Shown here in pieces: positions 59,541 to 64,000 of a DNA stretch of 64,000 nucleotides. Origin of the DNA: Cellulomonas xiejunii. Its GTDB lineage: Bacteria; Actinomycetota; Actinomycetes; Actinomycetales; Cellulomonadaceae. The stretch spans positions 3,162,001-3,226,000 of the forward strand of contig NZ_CP101987.1 of NCBI RefSeq assembly GCF_024508315.1. The letters are read 5' to 3'. Below the pieces are notes generated by a model. It searched no databases, was not told the origin of the DNA, and saw only the letters and a program-made list of their open reading frames with translations. The translations under genes and the position numbers were made by a program. Numbering within the stretch: the stretch's first letter is position 1; each line of letters starts with the position of its first letter.

Positions 59541-61084
59541 GGGCGCTCCAGCGCGGACGCGCCACCGGTCGCCGGGACGATGCTGAGCAGGCCGTCCTCC
59601 GGTTGCCCGAGCGGCAGCTCGTTCTGCTCCAGCAGGTGCTTGCCCAGCTGCTCGGACGGCGGCAGCTCGATCGGGTAGCGGCCGCTGAAGCACGCGGTGC
59701 ACAGCTGCGACGCAGGCTGCTCGGTGGCGGTGATCATGCCCTCCTCGGACAGGTAGCCCAGCGAGTCGGCGCCCAGCGAACGGGCGATCTCCTCGACACC
59801 CAGGCCGTTGGCGATGAGCTCGGCGCGCGACGCGAAGTCGATGCCGTAGAAGCACGGCCACTTCACGGGTGGCGCGGTGATGCGGATGTGGACCTCGGCT
59901 GCGCCGGACTCGCGCAGCATGCGGACGAGCGCGCGCTGCGTGTTGCCGCGGACGATCGTGTCGTCGACGACGACGAGCCGCTTGCCGCGGATCACGTCCT
60001 TGAGCGGGTTCAGCTTGAGCCGGATGCCCAGCTGGCGCAGCGTCTGGGACGGCTGGATGAACGTGCGCCCCACGTACGCGTTCTTCGTCAGCCCCTGCCC
60101 GAACGGGATGCCCGACTTCGCGGCGTAGCCGACGGCCGCGGGGGTGCCGGACTCCGGGACGGGGATGACGAGGTCCGCCTCGACGGGGTGCTCGACGGCC
60201 AGCCGACGGCCCATCTCGACGCGGGCGGCATGCACCGACCGGCCGTTGATGGTGGTGTCCGGCCGTGCGAGGTAGACGTACTCGAACACGCAACCCGCGC
60301 GGTCGATCGGCGCGAAGCGCGTCGAGCGCAGCCCGTCGGAGTCGATCGCGATGAACTCGCCGGGCTCGACCTCACGCACGTACGACGCACCCACGATGTC
60401 CAGCGCCGACGTCTCGGAGGCGACCACCCAGCCGCGTTCGAGGCGACCGAGCACCAGGGGCCGCACGCCCTGCGGGTCACGCGCCGCGTACAGCGTGCGC
60501 TCGTCCATGAAGACCAGGCAGAAGGCACCGCGCAGGCGCGGCAGCACCTCGAGCGCCGTCGCCTCCAGGGTGTGGTCCGGGTCCCCGGCGAGCAGCGCCG
60601 TGATGAGCGCGGTGTCCGTGGTGTTGCCGCGCGCGAGCTCGCCCCGGCGCTGGCTGCCGTACCGCTCGGCGACGAGGTCGACGAGCTCGGCGGAGTTGGT
60701 CAGGTTGCCGTTGTGCCCGAGGGCCACGGTGCCGGCGGCCGTCGGGCCGAGCGTCGGCTGCGCGTTCTCCCACGTCGACCCGCCGGTCGTCGAGTAACGC
60801 GTGTGGCCGATGGCGATGTGCCCCTGCAGGGCGCTCAGCGCCGTCTCGTCGAAGACCTGGGAGACCAGCCCCATGTCCTTGTAGACGAGCAGCTGTGAGC
60901 CGTTCGACGTCGCGATGCCCGCGGACTCCTGCCCGCGGTGCTGCAACGCGTAGAGGCCGAAGTAGGTGAGCTTCGCCACCTCTTCGCCGGGAGCCCAGAC
61001 GCCGAAGACGCCGCAGGCATCCTGCGGGCCTTTCTCGCCGGGTAGAAGGTCGTGGTTGAGACGTCCGTCTGCGCGGGGAGCCAC
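59537..61084 (-). CDS. purF: Amidophosphoribosyltransferase
   Basis: First committed enzyme of purine synthesis (PRPP + glutamine). The N-terminal nucleophile Cys is in GPQDACGVFGVWAPG after a short propeptide (LNHDLLPGEKG), then YALQHRGQESAGIA; the PRPP site is LVVVDDTIVRGNT; C-terminal cysteines in LCTACFSGRYP and WPCFYGID suggest a 4Fe-4S cluster as in the Bacillus type. I use GTG 61084; GTG 61102 would add six residues and neither has a clear ribosome site. Confidence 0.95.
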   Translation of the reverse strand: MAPRADGRLNHDLLPGEKGPQDACGVFGVWAPGEEVAKLTYFGLYALQHRGQESAGIATSNGSQLLVYKDMGLVSQVFDETALSALQGHIAIGHTRYSTTGGSTWENAQPTLGPTAAGTVALGHNGNLTNSAELVDLVAERYGSQRRGELARGNTTDTALITALLAGDPDHTLEATALEVLPRLRGAFCLVFMDERTLYAARDPQGVRPLVLGRLERGWVVASETSALDIVGASYVREVEPGEFIAIDSDGLRSTRFAPIDRAGCVFEYVYLARPDTTINGRSVHAARVEMGRRLAVEHPVEADLVIPVPESGTPAAVGYAAKSGIPFGQGLTKNAYVGRTFIQPSQTLRQLGIRLKLNPLKDVIRGKRLVVVDDTIVRGNTQRALVRMLRESGAAEVHIRITAPPVKWPCFYGIDFASRAELIANGLGVEEIARSLGADSLGYLSEEGMITATEQPASQLCTACFSGRYPIELPPSEQLGKHLLEQNELPLGQPEDGLLSIVPATGGASALERP

Positions 61085-61174
61085 GGCACCATGGTGGCAC
61101 ACCGGTGCGCGGCGCGGCGCCGCGCGTCCACCAGGTGTGACTGCGCAGGTCCGCGCGGGGTCGCGCGGTGGCGA

Positions 61175-61546
61175 TCAGTCCTGGGGAGCGGCTCGTCGGC
61201 GACGCGTGCTGCGCCGGTCGGCCAGCACCGCCAGGCCACCGCCGACGAACGCGCCGACGACACCGGCCGCCAGGGCCAGCACCCACCGCACGCCGTTCTG
61301 CCCCGCCAGGAAGGGCAGCACGCCGCCGTCGCCGGACGTCACGCGGCCGTCTCCGCCGCTGACGACCGCCACGACCAGCCCGACGACCACGCCGACGAGG
61401 GCGCCCGCGACGATGAACGCCCCGTACCGCGGTGCGCGTCGCACCGTCGCCGGGACCGCGACGCGCGCGAGCTCGGCCTCGTCGGGCGTCGCGGCGGTGG
61501 CGTCGTCGGGGCGGGCGTCGTCCGCGGGGCGGGGGTCGTCGGGCAC
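61175..61546 (-). CDS. Two-helix membrane protein next to purF
   Basis: A 123-residue protein with a charged Asp-rich N-terminus, two membrane helices (YGAFIVAGALVGVVVGLVVA, WVLALAAGVVGAFVGGGLAV) separated by a Gly-rich loop, and an Arg-rich end. Similar small membrane proteins are found beside purF in other actinobacteria; function unknown. GTG start. Confidence 0.75.
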   Translation of the reverse strand: MPDDPRPADDARPDDATAATPDEAELARVAVPATVRRAPRYGAFIVAGALVGVVVGLVVAVVSGGDGRVTSGDGGVLPFLAGQNGVRWVLALAAGVVGAFVGGGLAVLADRRSTRRRRAAPQD

Positions 61547-61560
61547 CTGACGATCCTAGG

Positions 61561-61938
61561 TCAGCGGGCCCTCGCGGCCTGCAGCGGCAGGACGTGCGAC
61601 AGGTCGGCACGCTCACCGGACGCGTGCACGCGACCGGTCGCGACCGCGGCGTCCCACGTCACGTCACCGGCCGCGAGCGCGAGCCACGTGGCGGGGTCCG
61701 TCTCGACGACGTTGGGCGGGGTGCCGCGCGTGTGCCGGGGGCCCTCGACGGCCTGCACCGCGCCGTCGGGCGGCACCCGCACCTCGACGGCGTTCCCGCG
61801 GGCGACGTCCGCGAGCTCCTCGAGCGTGAACCGGACGGCGGTGCGCCGCACGGCCGTCGGAGCGCCCTCGGGGTCGGCACGCCACGCCCGCAGCGCAGCG
61901 CGCCCGTCGGCTGGATCGGTTCGACGACGAGGTGGCAC
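61561..61938 (-). CDS. Sterol-carrier-family-like protein
   Basis: A 125-residue protein ([57 protein letters not shown]) that matches the actinobacterial sterol carrier family protein encoded near purF. GTG 61938 is chosen because GGGGGAGG stands about 9 nt upstream; GTG 61956 is possible. Ligand unknown. Confidence 0.82.
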   Translation of the reverse strand: MPPRRRTDPADGRAALRAWRADPEGAPTAVRRTAVRFTLEELADVARGNAVEVRVPPDGAVQAVEGPRHTRGTPPNVVETDPATWLALAAGDVTWDAAVATGRVHASGERADLSHVLPLQAARAR

Positions 61939-61974
61939 ACGACCATCCTCCCCCACGGGGGCCCGCCCGCCTCC

Positions 61975-62622
61975 TCAGCCGTCCTCGCGCAACCAGGCGA
62001 GCACCGCGCGCACCCGGCGGTGGTCGTCGGCCCCGACAGGCAGGTCGAGCTTGGTGAAGATGCTGCTGATGTGCTTGGCGACGGCCTTCTCGCTGACGAC
62101 CAGGGCAGCGGCGACGGCCGCGTTGGAGCGGCCCTCGGCCATGAGCCCGAGCGTCTCCCGCTCCCGGGCGGTCAGGCGCGACAGCGGGGAGGCGCGGCGC
62201 CGCGCCATGATGGCGGCGACCACCTCGGGGTCGAGCACCGTGCCGCCCGCCGCCACGCGACGCACGGCGTCGACGAACTCCGCCGGGTCGGCCACGCGCT
62301 CCTTGAGCAGGTAGCCGATCGCGCCCTCGCCACTCGCCAGGAGCTCACGCGCGTACAGGTGCTCGACGTACTGGCTCAGCACCATGACGGGCAGCCCCGG
62401 ACGGCGGGCCCGGGCGGCGATCGCGGCGCGCAGCCCCTCGTCGGTGAAGCCGGGCGGCAGCCGGACGTCGACGACGGCGACGTCGATCGTCGGGTCGGTG
62501 AGCGCCGCCTCGAGAGCGGGGGCGTCCTCCACCGCCGCGACCACGTCGCACCCGTGGGCCGTCAGGAGTCGGACCAGCCCGTCCCTCAGGAGGGCGAGGT
62601 CTTCGGCGAGGACCACGCGCAC
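61975..62622 (-). CDS. NarL/LuxR-family response regulator
   Basis: A 215-residue response regulator. Receiver: VRVVLAEDLALLRDGLVRLL, phospho-Asp in VAVVDVRLPPG (about residue 54), Lys in GYLLKERV. HTH: LSRLTARERETLGLMAEGRS and SEKAVAKHISSIFTKL. GTG 62622 has GGAGGTGCC upstream and lies inside the 3' end of the kinase gene (37-bp overlap), so the two are co-translated. Confidence 0.93.
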   Translation of the reverse strand: MRVVLAEDLALLRDGLVRLLTAHGCDVVAAVEDAPALEAALTDPTIDVAVVDVRLPPGFTDEGLRAAIAARARRPGLPVMVLSQYVEHLYARELLASGEGAIGYLLKERVADPAEFVDAVRRVAAGGTVLDPEVVAAIMARRRASPLSRLTARERETLGLMAEGRSNAAVAAALVVSEKAVAKHISSIFTKLDLPVGADDHRRVRAVLAWLREDG

Positions 62623-63914
62623 GGCACCTCCAGGGTGATCAGGGTCGGACCGCCCGGAGGGCTGTCGACCACCATGGTGCCGTCGAAGGCCGACAGCCGG
62701 GCTCCCACGCCGCGCAACCCGGACCCGCGGGCCGGGTCCGCACCGCCGACCCCGTCGTCGCCGACGTCGACCCGCAGGGACGACGCTCCCGCGTCCAGAC
62801 GGACCCACACGCGCGCGGCGGACGCGTGCTTCACGACGTTCGCGAGCGACTCGGCGACCGCGAAGTACACGGCCGACTCGATCGGGGCGGGCGGGCGGCC
62901 CGGCAGCCGGTCCCCGACGGCCACCGGAACCGCGAGGTCGAGGGCGAGCGCCTCGACCGCACCCGACAGGCCTCGGTCGGCCAGGACCGGCGGGTGGATC
63001 CCCTGCACGAGCTCGCGCAGGTCGCGCAGCGCCGCGCCCGTCGTGCTCCGGGCCTCGTCGAGCAGCTCGCGCGCCGCCGCGGGGTCGCTCTCGACGAGCT
63101 CGGCGACCATGCCGAGCGTCAGGCCCAGGGAGACGAGCCGCGCCTGGGCGCCGTCGTGTAGGTCGCGCTCGATGCGCCGCAGCTCCGCAGCCGCGTGGTC
63201 GACGGTCTGCGACCGGGACGCCGCCAGGTCCTGCACGCGCTGCTCGAGGCGCGCCTGCCGCCCGGGGGCCAGCAGCGCGGCGTCGGCGGCGGCCCGCAGG
63301 CGGCCCAGCGCGTCACCGTGGCGCCACCACGCCCAGCCGCCGAGCAGTCCCGCGACCGCCAGCACGGCCGCCCACCCCCAGGGCAGGCCCGCGGCGAGCG
63401 GCAGCACCACGGCCAGGACGAGGGCGCCGACGGCCGCCGGGGCGAGCAGCACCACGCACGCGCTGAGCAGCGCGCCGCCCGTGGCCGCGAACGCCAACCA
63501 CCCCAGCAGCCGCCACGCGTCGACGTCCTGCAGCCGCTGCCACCCCCGGCGGAACGGCTCGGCCCCGGTCAGGGCCCGCGCCTCCCCCGCACCGAGCGGG
63601 CGGCCCAGGGCCTCCTCGGTCATCCGCCGCGCGTCCTCCTCGACCTGCCCGAGCCGGCCCGGCCCCGACGCGTCGGGCGGGCGGAGCGCCACGAGCGGCA
63701 CGGCACGCCCCAGCGCCGCCTCCGCGCGGCGCCGGTGCACGCGCGCCATCCGCTCGACCCCGGGGAGGACGGCCGCCACCACCGGCAGGCCGGCGCCCAC
63801 GACGACGAGGGCGAGCCCGACGAGCGCGGCGACCGTGAGCAGCGCGCAGGGCACCCAGAGCACGACCAGCACGAGCGATCTGCCGGTGGCCGCCCAGGGT
63901 GCTCGTCTCGTCAT
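62586..63914 (-). CDS. Membrane sensor histidine kinase (HisKA_3 type)
   Basis: A 442-residue kinase. The N-terminal half has about five membrane helices in the arrangement of the actinobacterial putative-sensor domain; the phosphoacceptor is in LRRIERDLHDGAQARLVSLG, and the ATP-binding part has VAESLANVVKHASA and DDGVGGADPARGSGLRGVGA. It should phosphorylate the adjacent response regulator; signal unknown. ATG 63914 is used, ATG 63923 is equally possible. Confidence 0.92.
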   Translation of the reverse strand: MTRRAPWAATGRSLVLVVLWVPCALLTVAALVGLALVVVGAGLPVVAAVLPGVERMARVHRRRAEAALGRAVPLVALRPPDASGPGRLGQVEEDARRMTEEALGRPLGAGEARALTGAEPFRRGWQRLQDVDAWRLLGWLAFAATGGALLSACVVLLAPAAVGALVLAVVLPLAAGLPWGWAAVLAVAGLLGGWAWWRHGDALGRLRAAADAALLAPGRQARLEQRVQDLAASRSQTVDHAAAELRRIERDLHDGAQARLVSLGLTLGMVAELVESDPAAARELLDEARSTTGAALRDLRELVQGIHPPVLADRGLSGAVEALALDLAVPVAVGDRLPGRPPAPIESAVYFAVAESLANVVKHASAARVWVRLDAGASSLRVDVGDDGVGGADPARGSGLRGVGARLSAFDGTMVVDSPPGGPTLITLEVPCAWSSPKTSPS

Positions 63915-64000
63915 GGCCCCCATCCTGGCGGCCGCGTCCGCCCCTGTCGGTAGTGCCAGGTCCACCACCGGTCCGGGTCCTGCCCCTCCTGACCCGGACC

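Overview
The window is very GC-rich DNA from a Gram-positive actinobacterium. Cellulomonas or a close relative in Micrococcales is the best guess. Grounds: strong third-position G/C bias, many GTG starts, a BldC-type regulator and DUF3073/DUF3618 genes (actinobacterial families), a crtE-crtB-crtI-crtYe-crtYf-crtEb operon of the type that makes C50 carotenoids, and a secreted serine protease whose mature part closely resembles the Cellulomonas 69B4 protease. No transposase, integrase, rRNA or CRISPR array was seen.

Layout. 0.1-3.4 kb: a membrane protein, a formate/nitrite-type channel, a MOSC protein and a YceI protein. 3.4-17.2 kb: an envelope and membrane block, with a membrane-anchored Hsp70-like protein and its partner, then MoxR ATPase, DUF58, a transglutaminase-like membrane protein and a large exported beta-rich protein, then two dynamin-like GTPases on the other strand. 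17.5-43.8 kb: a contractile injection system (eCIS, phage-tail-like) locus. It opens with a LuxR-type protein with a degenerate receiver and a three-domain cell-wall hydrolase. It continues with a cap/terminator gene, a 1335-residue DUF4157 (eCIS_core) protein, the AAA+ ATPase, then a co-directional structural operon: sheath, tube, small assembly proteins, a long disordered protein, second tube, LysM hub, VgrG-like spike, PAAR-like tip, gp25, gpJ-like and gpI-like baseplate proteins. A 980-residue MalT/BTAD regulator faces the operon, and beyond it two genes encode a degenerate M23-like protein and a zinc-ribbon membrane protein. 43.8-49.2 kb: carotenoid operon on the minus strand.

49.3-54.9 kb: galE, an F420-type oxidoreductase divergent from a LysR regulator, the secreted protease, a CDF metal exporter and a small metallopeptidase. 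55.0-55.3 kb: tRNA-Glu, tRNA-Asp, tRNA-Phe. 55.7-58.3 kb: two holin-like/membrane proteins, DUF3618, bldC and DUF3073. 58.4-61.9 kb: purF-purM with two small neighbours. 62.0-63.9 kb: a two-component system.

The most notable content is the eCIS. It has one sheath gene, no tail-fibre gene and no separate tape-measure gene. Its giant DUF4157 protein has three repeats about 140 residues apart and a C-terminal segment with an HNH-like His motif. A signal-less SLT + NlpC/P60 + calcium-repeat enzyme and a membrane module flank it. I infer a cytoplasmic or membrane-linked contractile system of the Streptomyces kind rather than a secreted fibre-bearing particle. Many genes are joined by 4-bp ATGA/GTGA overlaps, so translational coupling is widespread.
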